Origin: an uncultured Caryophanales bacterium
Lineage (GTDB): Bacteria > Bacillota_I > Bacilli_A > RF39 > UBA660
Length of the DNA stretch: 55,584 nt
Direction of reading: 5' to 3'
Assembly (NCBI GenBank): GCA_946628005.1
Contig: CAMOWA010000007.1
Location: 1-55,584 of the forward strand
In this document: piece by piece, positions 1 through 8,597 of the stretch
How positions within the stretch are numbered: position 1 is the stretch's first letter
Layout: every line of letters starts with the position of its first letter
Made by a program: the position numbers and the translations under genes
The notes under the pieces: model-generated
What the model was told of the DNA's origin: nothing
The model's input: only the letters and a program-made list of their open reading frames with translations
Databases searched by the model: none

Positions 1-36
1 ATAAATAGAAATTTAAATATTATATAAAATTATTAA

Positions 37-66
37 TTGACAAATTAACAAACTTATTATTATAAT
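37..66 (+). promoter_or_regulatory. Predicted sigma-A promoter of rpmH-rnpA
   Basis: A perfect -35 box TTGACA (37-42) and a perfect -10 box TATAAT (61-66) are separated by 18 bases, and the rpmH start codon follows 31 bases later. This is one of the clearest housekeeping promoters in the window and probably drives the rpmH-rnpA-yidC-jag group. Confidence 0.75.
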
Positions 67-96
67 AATGTAGATTTATGTCTGGAGGTGGAAGAA

Positions 97-219
97 ATGA
101 AAAGAACATATCAACCAAATAATAGAAAAAAATCAAAAAGACTTGGATTTTTTGCACGTAAAAAGTCAAATATATTAAATCGTCGTCGTCGCAAAGGAAG
201 AAAAGTTCTTTGCAAGTAA
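97..219 (+). CDS. rpmH: 50S ribosomal protein L34
   Basis: This is a 40-residue, very basic protein that begins MKRTYQPNNRKKSK and ends RRRRKGRKVLCK, the signature of bacterial L34, a component of the large ribosomal subunit. The strong Shine-Dalgarno GGAGGTG lies at 84-90. It is about four residues shorter than the usual 44, the missing residues being in the linker between the two basic halves. It is the first gene of the conserved rpmH-rnpA-yidC-jag cluster next to oriC, so the origin and dnaA probably lie just upstream of the window. Confidence 0.97.
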   Translation: MKRTYQPNNRKKSKRLGFFARKKSNILNRRRRKGRKVLCK

Positions 220-221
220 AT

Positions 222-245
222 CCGCTGCTTTACAGTGGTTTTTTT
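222..245 (+). terminator. Hairpin with T-run after rpmH
   Basis: The arms CCGCTG (222-227) and CAGTGG (233-238) pair and are followed by seven T. It sits between rpmH and rnpA and probably attenuates rather than abolishes read-through, which would give more L34 than RNase P protein. Confidence 0.7.
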
Positions 246-262
246 ACTATAAAGGAAAAAAT

Positions 263-688
263 ATGAAAAAAAAGTATAGAGTTAAACAAACAAGAGAATT
301 TGAAGATATAATAAAAAATGGAAATTGTATAAAAAATAAATTTTACGTGATACATTTCAAAAAAAGCAAGTTTGATTATGACAGGTACGGAATATCCGTA
401 AGTAAAAAATTAGGGAATTCTGTTTTTAGAAATCATTATAAGAGAAAAATAAGAGAAATTATAAATAATTATAAAAAAAACTATATAAATGGAATAGATT
501 ATATTATAATATTAAGGAAAGGAGCTATAAATAAACCTCATCAAACTCTAGAAATTGAGTTTAATAAGTTAATGAAAAAAATAAATGAAGGGAAAAGTAA
601 CAATGAAGGAAAAAAAAATTTCAAAGATAATAATTATTCTACTAATAATCTTTACAGCAACAGGTTGTACAAAGACGCTAACGGATAA
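263..688 (+). CDS. rnpA: Ribonuclease P protein component
   Basis: RnpA is the protein subunit that binds RNase P RNA and helps to mature the 5' ends of tRNAs. The conserved block near residues 46-66 reads KKLGNSVFRNHYKRKIREI; the usual RNR signature is RNH here. The first 110 residues or so match the normal family length. The frame then stays open to residue 141 because no stop occurs before yidC begins, so the last 86 bases of rnpA overlap yidC in another frame. The extra C-terminal tail is low complexity and looks like run-on translation. A weak ribosome-binding site (AAAGGAA) precedes the ATG. Confidence 0.93.
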   Translation: MKKKYRVKQTREFEDIIKNGNCIKNKFYVIHFKKSKFDYDRYGISVSKKLGNSVFRNHYKRKIREIINNYKKNYINGIDYIIILRKGAINKPHQTLEIEFNKLMKKINEGKSNNEGKKNFKDNNYSTNNLYSNRLYKDANG

Positions 689-1535
689 TAATAAAAAACC
701 AATAAAGAATAATAAAACCGGTCAAACATTAACGGAAAACATACTTTGCCAACCAACTAATACATATACTTTTCAAATATATAAAGATAATAATGTAGAT
801 ATTGAAAAATTGCCTAAATGTTCAGAATATAAAATTACATCAGGAAAATATGAGGGATTATGGACAAGCATATTTGTAAAGCCATTGGCATTTATTCTTT
901 TAAAAATAGGAAAAATAGTTAAAAACTATGGTTTATCTGTAATAATAGTAAGTTTAATGATTCGTTTAATAGCATTTCCTATAACTAAAAAAACTGCTAT
1001 GCAATCAGAATTAATGAAAAAAGCTCAACCAGAATTAAATAGAATACAAAAAAAATATGAGAATAAGCAAGATCAAGAATCATTAATAAAACAAAATCAG
1101 GAAATGATGGCAGTATATAAGAAATATAATATTAATCCTATGTCTGGATGTTTATTTGCTTTTCTACAACTACCAATATTTATAGCATTTTTTGAAGCCG
1201 TACAAAGAATTCCTGTAATATTTGAAGATAAATTCTTAGGCTTACAGTTAGGAACAACTCCATCTGTCGGAATAGGATCTTCTACATTTTATGCTTACTT
1301 AATTTTAATGATATTAATTGCTGCAACTACATTTTTCTCATTTAAAATGAATTCAACTGGAAATATGGAAGACCCTTCAATGAAAATGATGCCAGGAATG
1401 ATGTCTGTTATGATAGTATTTACAGCAATTTTTATGCCAACTGGACTAGGAATATATTGGGTTACTTCTAATTTATTTACCATAATTCAAAATATAATAG
1501 TTAAAAGGAGTAAAGAAGCATATGGAAAAATATAG
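603..1535 (+). CDS. yidC: YidC/Oxa1-family membrane protein insertase (lipoprotein type)
   Basis: This is a 310-residue YidC/SpoIIIJ-type insertase that integrates and folds inner-membrane proteins, alone or with SecYEG. It starts MKEKKISK, followed by a hydrophobic signal and a lipobox ending TATGC near residue 22, as in Firmicutes YidC lipoproteins. The 60KD_IMP core follows, with the groove arginine in MIRLIAFPITKK and the conserved GCLFAFLQLPIFIAFFEAV segment. An in-frame ATG at 585 exists, but GAAGGG is better spaced for 603. The gene overlaps rnpA by 86 bases and the next gene, jag, by 14. Confidence 0.95.
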   Translation: MKEKKISKIIIILLIIFTATGCTKTLTDNNKKPIKNNKTGQTLTENILCQPTNTYTFQIYKDNNVDIEKLPKCSEYKITSGKYEGLWTSIFVKPLAFILLKIGKIVKNYGLSVIIVSLMIRLIAFPITKKTAMQSELMKKAQPELNRIQKKYENKQDQESLIKQNQEMMAVYKKYNINPMSGCLFAFLQLPIFIAFFEAVQRIPVIFEDKFLGLQLGTTPSVGIGSSTFYAYLILMILIAATTFFSFKMNSTGNMEDPSMKMMPGMMSVMIVFTAIFMPTGLGIYWVTSNLFTIIQNIIVKRSKEAYGKI

Positions 1536-2145
1536 ATTTATTGGAAAAACAAAAGATGAAGCAATTCAACAAGCAAAAGAAAAACTACAAGAAACTGAGA
1601 ATAATTTAATTATTAGAGAATTAGAAACAGTTAAAGGTGGACTTTTTAAAAGCAAAAAAGTTGAGATAGAGGTTATTGAAAAAAGAGAAGTAATAAAATC
1701 AATAAAAGATTATATTTATAAAATTACTAAATTAATGGGAATTAATTCGAATATAGAAATAAAAAATAAAGAAGAAGTTCCAAAGTTTGTTATTTTTTCT
1801 GACAATGATGCTATGTTAATTGGAAAAAATGGCAAGAATTTAAAAGCTTTATCAACTATAGTAAGTGCATACGTTAATGTAGAAACAGGAAGTAATTATA
1901 AATTTTTAATTGATATAAATGAATATAAAGAAAAAAGGGAACAAACTTTAGAAAGAATGGCAAAAAAAATAGCTAGAGAAGTAGCTGCAACGAATATTGA
2001 AGCTAAGCTCGATTCTATGAACTCTTATGAAAGACGAATTATTCATAATGTTCTTACAAACCATAAAAAAGTATATACAGAAAGTGAAGGAGAAGAACCA
2101 AACCGTTATGTGGTTATAAAGCCAAAAAATTCTTCTGATGAATAA
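1522..2145 (+). CDS. khpB: RNA-binding protein KhpB/Jag (SpoIIIJ-associated)
   Basis: The protein has 207 residues. An N-terminal Jag domain (MEKYRFIGKTKDEAIQQA) is followed by a KH domain with the GKNGKNLKAL loop near residue 96 and a C-terminal R3H domain (SYERRIIHNVL...). In Firmicutes this protein binds RNA together with KhpA and affects cell elongation and envelope genes. The ATG overlaps the end of yidC by 14 bases and is preceded by AAAGGAG, so the two genes are translationally coupled. Confidence 0.93.
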   Translation: MEKYRFIGKTKDEAIQQAKEKLQETENNLIIRELETVKGGLFKSKKVEIEVIEKREVIKSIKDYIYKITKLMGINSNIEIKNKEEVPKFVIFSDNDAMLIGKNGKNLKALSTIVSAYVNVETGSNYKFLIDINEYKEKREQTLERMAKKIAREVAATNIEAKLDSMNSYERRIIHNVLTNHKKVYTESEGEEPNRYVVIKPKNSSDE

Positions 2146-2186
2146 TTATTTATAAACAAAAAATAATAGGAGAAGCTCAAGTATTT

Positions 2187-2305
2187 AAAAAAAATTAAAA
2201 AAAGCAAAAGATGATTTAGCAAGACTAAAGAATAGACAAAAAGAAATAGGTGAGATGCTTAATAATAGAGAAACAGAAGGAAAAGAAAGAGGTATAATAA
2301 AATAA
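2187..2305 (+). other. Possible small ORF or remnant between jag and mnmE
   Basis: A ribosome-binding-like AGGAG lies at 2168-2172, and an open frame of about 38 codons reads KKLKKAKDDLARLKNRQK then EIGEMLNNRETEGKERGIIK before TAA. No ATG, GTG or TTG starts this frame, and poly-A tracts sit where a start would be needed, so it may be a frameshifted or degraded small gene, or not coding at all. It resembles a charged coiled helix; I do not recognise a family. Confidence 0.25.
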
Positions 2306-2318
2306 ACCTCTTTTTATA
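2290..2318 (+). terminator. Terminator before mnmE
   Basis: GAGGT near 2291 pairs with ACCTC near 2307 and is followed by a T-run. It ends the rpmH-jag transcript ahead of mnmE. Confidence 0.55.
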
Positions 2319-2374
2319 TTTTGAAAATAATTAATATATGATATAATACTACAAGAAAAAAGAGGTGTAACTTT

Positions 2375-3736
2375 ATGAACGATACAATTTGTGCAATTTC
2401 AACAAGTCAAGGAGTAGGGGCAATAGCAATAATTAGAATAAGTGGAGAAGAAGCAATAAATATAGTGAATAGCATATTTAAAGGTAAAAATCTTGAAAAA
2501 GTAAATTCTCATACTATTAACTATGGGCATATCATAGATAAGGATGAAATAATTGATGAAGTTTTAGTTTCAGTAATGAAGGCTCCAAGAACGTTTACAA
2601 AAGAAGATATAGTAGAAATAAACACACATGGAGGAATTGCACCTACTAATAGAGTGTTAGAATTGTTATTAGAAAAAGGATGCCGTTTAGCAGAGCCAGG
2701 AGAATTTACAAAAAGAGCTTTTTTAAATGGAAGAATTGATTTATTAGAAGCAGAAGCTATAATGGATATGATAGAAGCAAAAACAGAAACTCAAAGGAAA
2801 TTGGCTACAAATCAGATTGAAGGAAAAACTTCTACACTAATAAATGAATTAAGAAATGATATGATTCAGATTATAAGTAATATAAATGTTAACATTGATT
2901 ATCCTGAATATGACGATGTAGATATTATAACTAATGATATATTAATTCCTAAAATAAATAAACTAAAAGAAAAAATAAACAAAATATTAAAAGAATCAGA
3001 GAATGGAAAAATAATAAAAAATGGTATCAATACATCTATTATAGGAAAACCAAATGTGGGAAAAAGTTCATTACTTAACGCTTTATTACAAGAAGATAAA
3101 GCAATTGTAACAAATATAGCAGGCACAACAAGAGACATAGTTGAAGGGCAAATATCAATTAATGGAATATTATTAAATATGATAGATACTGCTGGTATAA
3201 GAGAAACAGAAGATATAGTTGAAGCAAAAGGGGTTGAGAAAAGTTTAAAAATAATGGAAGAATCAGATTTAATATTATTTATGCTTAATAATAATGAAGA
3301 GCTTTCAAGAGAAACCTTAGATTTGCTAAAAAAAATATCAAATAAAAAATATTTAATATTAATAAATAAAATTGATTTAGAAAAAAAACTAGATATAAAA
3401 GATATTAATATTGATAAAGATAAGATAATTGAACTAAGTATTATAAATAATAAAGGATTAGATGAATTAAAAGAAAAAATTCAAAAATTATTCAATTTAA
3501 ATGAATTAGAAACAAAAGATCCAACTTATTTAAGCAATGCTAGAAGTATAAGTATTCTAAAAAGATGTTTAAAAAGTATAGAAGATATTGAAAAATCATT
3601 AAAAAATCAAATACCAATCGATATGATTGAATTAGATATAAAAAACATATGGGAAGAGCTTGGAAAAATAAATGGTTCTTCATACGAAGAAGAATTATTA
3701 GATGAAATGTTTTCTAGATTTTGCTTAGGAAAATAA
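2375..3736 (+). CDS. mnmE: tRNA modification GTPase MnmE
   Basis: MnmE is a 453-residue GTPase that works with MnmG to place carboxymethylaminomethyl groups on U34 of tRNAs. The N-terminal folate-binding domain contains GAIAIIRISGEEA. The G domain shows G1 GKPNVGKSSLLNAL (about residue 225), G3 DTAGIRET and G4 NKID. The C-terminus ends FCLGK, which carries the conserved cysteine. Length is normal. The ATG is preceded by AGAGGTG. mnmG follows 23 bases downstream and rsmG after that, the usual Firmicutes order. Confidence 0.97.
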   Translation: MNDTICAISTSQGVGAIAIIRISGEEAINIVNSIFKGKNLEKVNSHTINYGHIIDKDEIIDEVLVSVMKAPRTFTKEDIVEINTHGGIAPTNRVLELLLEKGCRLAEPGEFTKRAFLNGRIDLLEAEAIMDMIEAKTETQRKLATNQIEGKTSTLINELRNDMIQIISNINVNIDYPEYDDVDIITNDILIPKINKLKEKINKILKESENGKIIKNGINTSIIGKPNVGKSSLLNALLQEDKAIVTNIAGTTRDIVEGQISINGILLNMIDTAGIRETEDIVEAKGVEKSLKIMEESDLILFMLNNNEELSRETLDLLKKISNKKYLILINKIDLEKKLDIKDINIDKDKIIELSIINNKGLDELKEKIQKLFNLNELETKDPTYLSNARSISILKRCLKSIEDIEKSLKNQIPIDMIELDIKNIWEELGKINGSSYEEELLDEMFSRFCLGK

Positions 3737-3759
3737 AAAAGGAAAATAAAGGTGATATT

Positions 3760-5628
3760 ATGTATGAAATTATTGTAGTAGGTGGAGGACATGCTGGGTG
3801 TGAAGCAGCATATGCTTCAGCAAAAAAAGGACACAAAACTCTATTAATTACAAGCAATATAAAAAATATAGCAGATATGCCATGTAATCCACATATAGGA
3901 GGAAGTGCCAAAGGAATTGTAGTTAGAGAAATAGATGCTCTAGGCGGAATTATGGGAAAAATTGCTGATAAAACTCATCTTCAAATAAAAATGTTAAATA
4001 GTGCTAAAGGTCCAGCAGTTCAATCATTAAGAGCACAAGGAGATAAAGTAGCATATCCAAAAGAAATGTTAAAAGCATTAAAAAGCTTAAAAAAATTAAA
4101 AATAAAAGAAGCTATGGTAGAAGATTTAATAGTAAAAGAAAATAAAGTAATGGGAGTAGTTTTGGAAGATGGAACAAAAATAGAATCAAAAATAGTAATT
4201 TTAACAACAGGAACATATTTAAAAGCGGATATTTTAGTAGGAAATACAAGAACTAGACAGGGGCCTCATGGAGAAAAAGCATCAAACTTTTTAAGTGATA
4301 AACTAAAAGAATATGGATTTGAAATAAAGAGGTTAAAGACAGGAACTCCACAAAGAATTGATAAAAAAACCATAGATTTTTCAAAAACAAAAATAGAACC
4401 AGGTGATAATAAATATTTAACATTCAGTTTTGATTTAGAACCCCAGTATAAAATAGAAAATCAAATTCCTTGTCACTTAACATATACAACAAAGGAAACT
4501 CACAAAATAATATTAGATAATTTGAATAAATCAAGTATGTATGGAGCTTTAGATGATATAGAAGGAATAGGACCAAGATATTGTCCATCAATTGAAGACA
4601 AGGTTGTAAGATTTAAAGATAAAGAAAGACATCAATTATTCATTGAGCCTGAAAGTAAATATTATGATGATATGTACTTGCAAGGATTTTCAACTTCAAT
4701 GCCTCCAGATGTACAGGAAAAAATGGTTCATAGTCTACCAGGATTTGAAAAAGCAAAAATAATAAAATATGGATATGCTATTGAATATGATGCTATATAT
4801 CCAACACAACTAAAAGCATCACTAGAAACCAAAATTTTAGAAAATCTATTTACCGCCGGACAAATTAATGGGACTAGTGGCTATGAAGAAGCAGCATGTC
4901 AAGGTTTAATAGCGGGAATAAATGCTTCATTAAAACTTGAAAAGAAAAATCCCTTAGTTTTAAAAAGAAACGAAGCATATATAGGGGTATTGATTGATGA
5001 TTTAATTACAAAAGGAATAAGAGATCCATATCGATTATTAACAAGTCGAGCAGAATTTAGGCTTTTGCTCAGAAGTGATAATGCTGATTTAAGAATAAGA
5101 AAATATGGATATGAAGTTGGCTTAATTGATGAGACTCAAATGCAGAAGTTAAGAAAGAAAGAAGAAAAAATAGAAGAAATAAAGACCTATGCTAAAGATA
5201 ATAAAATAAAAATAACAAAAGAAAATAAAAAAATATTTGAAGACAATGGAATAGATTTACCAACATCAACAATGTCAATTGAGCAACTTTTAAAAAGACC
5301 AGAAATAAACATAGAATTTTTGGAAAAAATAATAGAAATACCATTTGAAAAAGAAGTAAAAGAGCAATTAGAAATTCATCTAAAATATGAAGGGTACATT
5401 AATAAAGCATATAAAGAAGCTGAAAAACTATTAAAGTTAGAAAAAAAACAGATTCCTAAAGATATTGATTATAATAAAATAAAAAACCTAGCATCAGAGG
5501 CAAGGCAAAAATTGAATGAAGTAAAACCAGAAACAATAGCTCAAGCAATAAGAATAAGTGGAGTAAATCCTACAGATATATCAATATTATCCGTGTATTT
5601 AAAAAAGGAGTATAGTAAAGATGAGTGA
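3760..5628 (+). CDS. mnmG: tRNA uridine-5-carboxymethylaminomethyl(34) synthesis enzyme MnmG (GidA)
   Basis: This 622-residue FAD-dependent partner of MnmE modifies the wobble uridine of several tRNAs. The N-terminal dinucleotide fold reads IIVVGGGHAGCEAAYA, and the family signatures PCNPHIGGSAKGI and GQINGTSGYEEAACQGLIAGINA are present. The frame is open upstream from 3721, but AAAGGTGATATT placed before 3760 and the family N-terminus (MYEIIVVGGG) fix the start there. The end overlaps rsmG by 8 bases. Confidence 0.97.
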   Translation: MYEIIVVGGGHAGCEAAYASAKKGHKTLLITSNIKNIADMPCNPHIGGSAKGIVVREIDALGGIMGKIADKTHLQIKMLNSAKGPAVQSLRAQGDKVAYPKEMLKALKSLKKLKIKEAMVEDLIVKENKVMGVVLEDGTKIESKIVILTTGTYLKADILVGNTRTRQGPHGEKASNFLSDKLKEYGFEIKRLKTGTPQRIDKKTIDFSKTKIEPGDNKYLTFSFDLEPQYKIENQIPCHLTYTTKETHKIILDNLNKSSMYGALDDIEGIGPRYCPSIEDKVVRFKDKERHQLFIEPESKYYDDMYLQGFSTSMPPDVQEKMVHSLPGFEKAKIIKYGYAIEYDAIYPTQLKASLETKILENLFTAGQINGTSGYEEAACQGLIAGINASLKLEKKNPLVLKRNEAYIGVLIDDLITKGIRDPYRLLTSRAEFRLLLRSDNADLRIRKYGYEVGLIDETQMQKLRKKEEKIEEIKTYAKDNKIKITKENKKIFEDNGIDLPTSTMSIEQLLKRPEINIEFLEKIIEIPFEKEVKEQLEIHLKYEGYINKAYKEAEKLLKLEKKQIPKDIDYNKIKNLASEARQKLNEVKPETIAQAIRISGVNPTDISILSVYLKKEYSKDE

Positions 5629-6256
5629 AAAAGAATTTCTTGAGGAATTAGAAAAACTTGATATATATCCTACAAAAAATCAATTAAGTCAATTAGAAAA
5701 ATATTTTAATTTATTAGTAGAATGGAATTCTAAAATAAATTTAACAAGAATAATTGAAAAAAAAGAGGTTTATTTAAAACATTTTTATGACAGTTTAACC
5801 ATTGTAAAAGCTGTAAACCTAGAAAAAATAAATAATCTTTGTGACATAGGAACAGGAGCAGGATTTCCAGGAATTGTATTAAAAATAATGTATCCACATC
5901 TTAATATTACCCTAGTAGATTCCTTACAAAAGAGAATTAATTTTTTAAATATAGTAATAAATACACTAAATTTAAAAGATATTAAAACAATCCATGCAAG
6001 AAGTGAAGATTTTAGAGGACAATTTGATATAGTTGTATCACGCGCTGTTGCTAACATAGAAAAACTACTAGCAATTAGTATGCATTTAATTAAGCCTAAT
6101 GGAATGCTTGTAGCTATGAAAGGAAATATTGATAAAGAACTCACTCCAACAATCAAAACAAAAATAGAAAAAAAATATGTAATAGAAAAAATTGAAAAAT
6201 TTATTTTACCAATAGAGAATAGTTGTCGAAGTATTATATTAGTAAAAAATAAATAA
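5621..6256 (+). CDS. rsmG: 16S rRNA (guanine527-N7)-methyltransferase
   Basis: RsmG methylates G527 of 16S rRNA using S-adenosylmethionine. The 211-residue protein shows the SAM-binding loop DIGTGAGFPGIVLKI near residue 76, the second acidic loop LVDSLQKRINFL, and the VVSRAVANIEKLL block. AAGGAG lies shortly before the ATG, which overlaps the mnmG stop. Loss of RsmG in other bacteria gives low-level streptomycin resistance (known for the family). A U-rich hairpin around 6284-6316 follows. Confidence 0.95.
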   Translation: MSEKEFLEELEKLDIYPTKNQLSQLEKYFNLLVEWNSKINLTRIIEKKEVYLKHFYDSLTIVKAVNLEKINNLCDIGTGAGFPGIVLKIMYPHLNITLVDSLQKRINFLNIVINTLNLKDIKTIHARSEDFRGQFDIVVSRAVANIEKLLAISMHLIKPNGMLVAMKGNIDKELTPTIKTKIEKKYVIEKIEKFILPIENSCRSIILVKNK

Positions 6257-6283
6257 TTAGAAGTTATATATTTACAAGAAGAA

Positions 6284-6316
6284 AATAAGAAAAAAAAGAG
6301 CTTTCTTTTTTTTTAA
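6284..6316 (+). terminator. A/U-only terminator after rsmG
   Basis: The A-rich arm ending AAAAAAAGA and the T-rich arm TCTTTTTTT flank a short GCT loop and run into more T. It separates mnmE-mnmG-rsmG from noc. Confidence 0.5.
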
Positions 6317-6370
6317 AACTAATATATAATGTTAACATAGGGATAGTAAAGAATAAAGTGAGGGGATAAA

Positions 6371-7714
6371 ATGTATCCAGATGCAAAAGAAGAAATAGTT
6401 CAATTATATTTAGAAGACATTATACCAAATAGATATCAACCTCGCGTTGTTTTTGATGAAAAAGCGTTAAAAGAACTAGCTATTTCCATAAAAGAGCATG
6501 GAGTAATAGAGCCAATTATTGTTAGACCTGTGAAAAATGGAAAATATGAAATTATTGCAGGGGAAAGAAGATGTAAAGCATCAGCTTTAGCTGGAAAGAC
6601 AAAAATTCCAGCAATTATTAGAGACTTAGATGATAAGGAAAGTTCTAAAGTAGCACTAATTGAAAATTTACAAAGAAAAAATTTAAATCCGATTGAAGAA
6701 GCAAGAACATATCAAAAAATACTAGAAATTGACCAAATGACTCAAGAAGAATTAGCTAAAACAATGGGGAAAAGTCAGTCAGCAGTAGCGAATAAAATTA
6801 GATTACTTACTCTACCAGAAGAAATACAAGATGCTTTACTTAAAGAAAAAATTTCTGAACGGCATGCAAGAAGTTTACTAACAGTACCAAATATACAAGA
6901 ACAGAAAGATTTATTAAAAAAAGTAATCGATAATAAAATGAGTGTAAAATCACTTGAAGAAGAAATAAAAAATAAATATCCAAAAGTGGAAGAAGAAAAA
7001 GAGATTAAAGAAGAATCGAATGAAAAGAAAGAGCAAACAGTATCGAGCAATGTATTTGTTAATAATAATCCTCTCATGCCAACAGCAGAATTGCCAAAAG
7101 ATACATCAAATTATGGAAAAGTTACTATTGCACCACCAGAAGGGGATGAAAAAGAAATGGGAAAATTTATCAATTATGGAGATTTGGATAGTAATGATGA
7201 TACAGAAAGTTCTGATGAAGGAACAGGAAGTATATTTGATATGCCACCAACTGTGACTAGCCTAAATATTAATAATGCATCTTCTAATGATATTACATCT
7301 TCAAAAGGTGGAGCAGCTCTTGATAATTTACTAAATTTAGGTAATCCAACCTCATCAATTCCATCAAATGATTTTATAACTCCAGCGGAAAAGATAGTTA
7401 AAACAGACCCTGGAGAAGAAATAGCAGATGTTTCTTCAGACTATTTTAAATTACCTGATATGGAAAATATAGAGAAAGCCTCAAGTATCATCAATCCAAT
7501 GGATAATAACATGTTTTTATCTTCTCCAACTGTAAACACAGAAGAACCAAAGATACCAGAAGAAGATCGAGAAGAAATATTTACTATAGAGACTGCATCC
7601 AAAAAAATTACAGAGTTGATAGAAGAAATAAAAAATCATGGTATAGATATAAGCTCAAATGTAATGAATTTTGAAAAATCTATACAAATAATAATTAAAA
7701 TCGAAAAAAATTAA
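6371..7714 (+). CDS. noc: Noc-like ParB-family nucleoid occlusion protein with long acidic C-terminal extension
   Basis: Residues 1-210 are a ParB/Noc core: NRYQPR, the CTP-binding box GERRCKA near residue 63, and a helix-turn-helix reading GKSQSAVANKIRLLTLP then ISERHAR. Gln in SQS, Lys in VANK and Arg in ERHAR match residues that distinguish Noc from ParB, and the position between rsmG and soj is that of Bacillus noc. It lacks the short N-terminal amphipathic helix that Bacillus Noc uses to bind membrane. Instead it has about 235 extra residues, rich in Ser, Asn, Asp and Glu, probably disordered. GAGGGG precedes the ATG. The core call is firm; that it works as Noc is inferred. Confidence 0.8.
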   Translation: MYPDAKEEIVQLYLEDIIPNRYQPRVVFDEKALKELAISIKEHGVIEPIIVRPVKNGKYEIIAGERRCKASALAGKTKIPAIIRDLDDKESSKVALIENLQRKNLNPIEEARTYQKILEIDQMTQEELAKTMGKSQSAVANKIRLLTLPEEIQDALLKEKISERHARSLLTVPNIQEQKDLLKKVIDNKMSVKSLEEEIKNKYPKVEEEKEIKEESNEKKEQTVSSNVFVNNNPLMPTAELPKDTSNYGKVTIAPPEGDEKEMGKFINYGDLDSNDDTESSDEGTGSIFDMPPTVTSLNINNASSNDITSSKGGAALDNLLNLGNPTSSIPSNDFITPAEKIVKTDPGEEIADVSSDYFKLPDMENIEKASSIINPMDNNMFLSSPTVNTEEPKIPEEDREEIFTIETASKKITELIEEIKNHGIDISSNVMNFEKSIQIIIKIEKN

Positions 7715-7723
7715 AAAATAAAA

Positions 7724-7755
7724 ACATTATTTAAAATAAATAGTGTTTTTTATTC
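7724..7755 (+). terminator. Terminator after noc
   Basis: AAAACATTATTTA pairs with TAAATAGTGTTTT (one G-T wobble) around a three-base loop, followed by T residues. It separates noc from the soj-parB operon. Confidence 0.65.
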
Positions 7756-7808
7756 AAAATTATTTTAAATTTTGGTACAATATAAGTAATATGAAAATGG
7801 GTGATTAG

Positions 7809-8597
7809 ATGGGAAAGGTTATATCATTAGTAAATCAAAAAGGTGGAGTTGGAAAGACGACTACAAGCATAAATCTTTCTGCATCATTAGCAGTATTAGG
7901 AAAAAAAGTATTATTAATTGACTTAGATCCTCAAGGAAATACAACTACTGGTGTAGGAATAAACAAAGGTGAAATAGAAAGAAGTATCTATGATGTTTTA
8001 ATAGGAGAATGTAATATCACAGAGGCCATGATTAAAACAAAATACAAAAATCTCTATGTTTTGCCAGCAACAATTAATTTAGCTGGATTAGAATATGAAT
8101 TAAACGAAAAAAGTAGAATCGAAAAAGGTTTTCAAAAAGGAGAACAATTAAAAAATAAAATGATAGATATAAAAGATAGCTTTGATTTTATTATACTAGA
8201 TTGTCCTCCATCATTAGGTATTATAACGACAAATGCATTAACAGCATCAAATTCTGTTATTATTCCAGTTCAATGCGAATTTTTTGCATTAGAGGGAATA
8301 ACCCAGTTATTAAAAACTATAATGCTTGCTCAAAAAAGTTTAAATCCAACTTTAGATATTGAAGGAGTATTATTAACAATGCTAGATTCTAGAACAAATT
8401 TAGGATTTGAGGTAGTAGAAGATATAAGAAAATTTTTCAAAGAAAAAGTTTATAATACAATAATTCCAAGACTAGTAAGGTTAACAGAAGCTCCATCTCA
8501 TGGGGAACCAATAATAGTATATGATCCAAAAAGTAGAGGTTCAGAAGCCTATATAAACTTAGCAAAGGAAGTGATTGAAAGAAATGGAAACAAATAA
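7809..8597 (+). CDS. soj: Chromosome partitioning ATPase Soj (ParA)
   Basis: Soj/ParA is a deviant-Walker ATPase that acts with ParB at parS to segregate origins and to regulate DnaA. The 262-residue protein starts GKVISLVNQKGGVGKTTTSIN, the full deviant P-loop, and has the Walker B-like IILDCPPSLG near residue 125. No N-terminal DNA-binding extension is present, so it is the short chromosomal type. The end overlaps parB by 14 bases. Confidence 0.96.
   Translation: MGKVISLVNQKGGVGKTTTSINLSASLAVLGKKVLLIDLDPQGNTTTGVGINKGEIERSIYDVLIGECNITEAMIKTKYKNLYVLPATINLAGLEYELNEKSRIEKGFQKGEQLKNKMIDIKDSFDFIILDCPPSLGIITTNALTASNSVIIPVQCEFFALEGITQLLKTIMLAQKSLNPTLDIEGVLLTMLDSRTNLGFEVVEDIRKFFKEKVYNTIIPRLVRLTEAPSHGEPIIVYDPKSRGSEAYINLAKEVIERNGNK

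Noticed and set aside
3721-3759. N-terminal extension of MnmG
   Set aside because: The extra 13 codons overlap the end of mnmE, lack a ribosome-binding site and are absent from the family; the start at 3760 has a good site.
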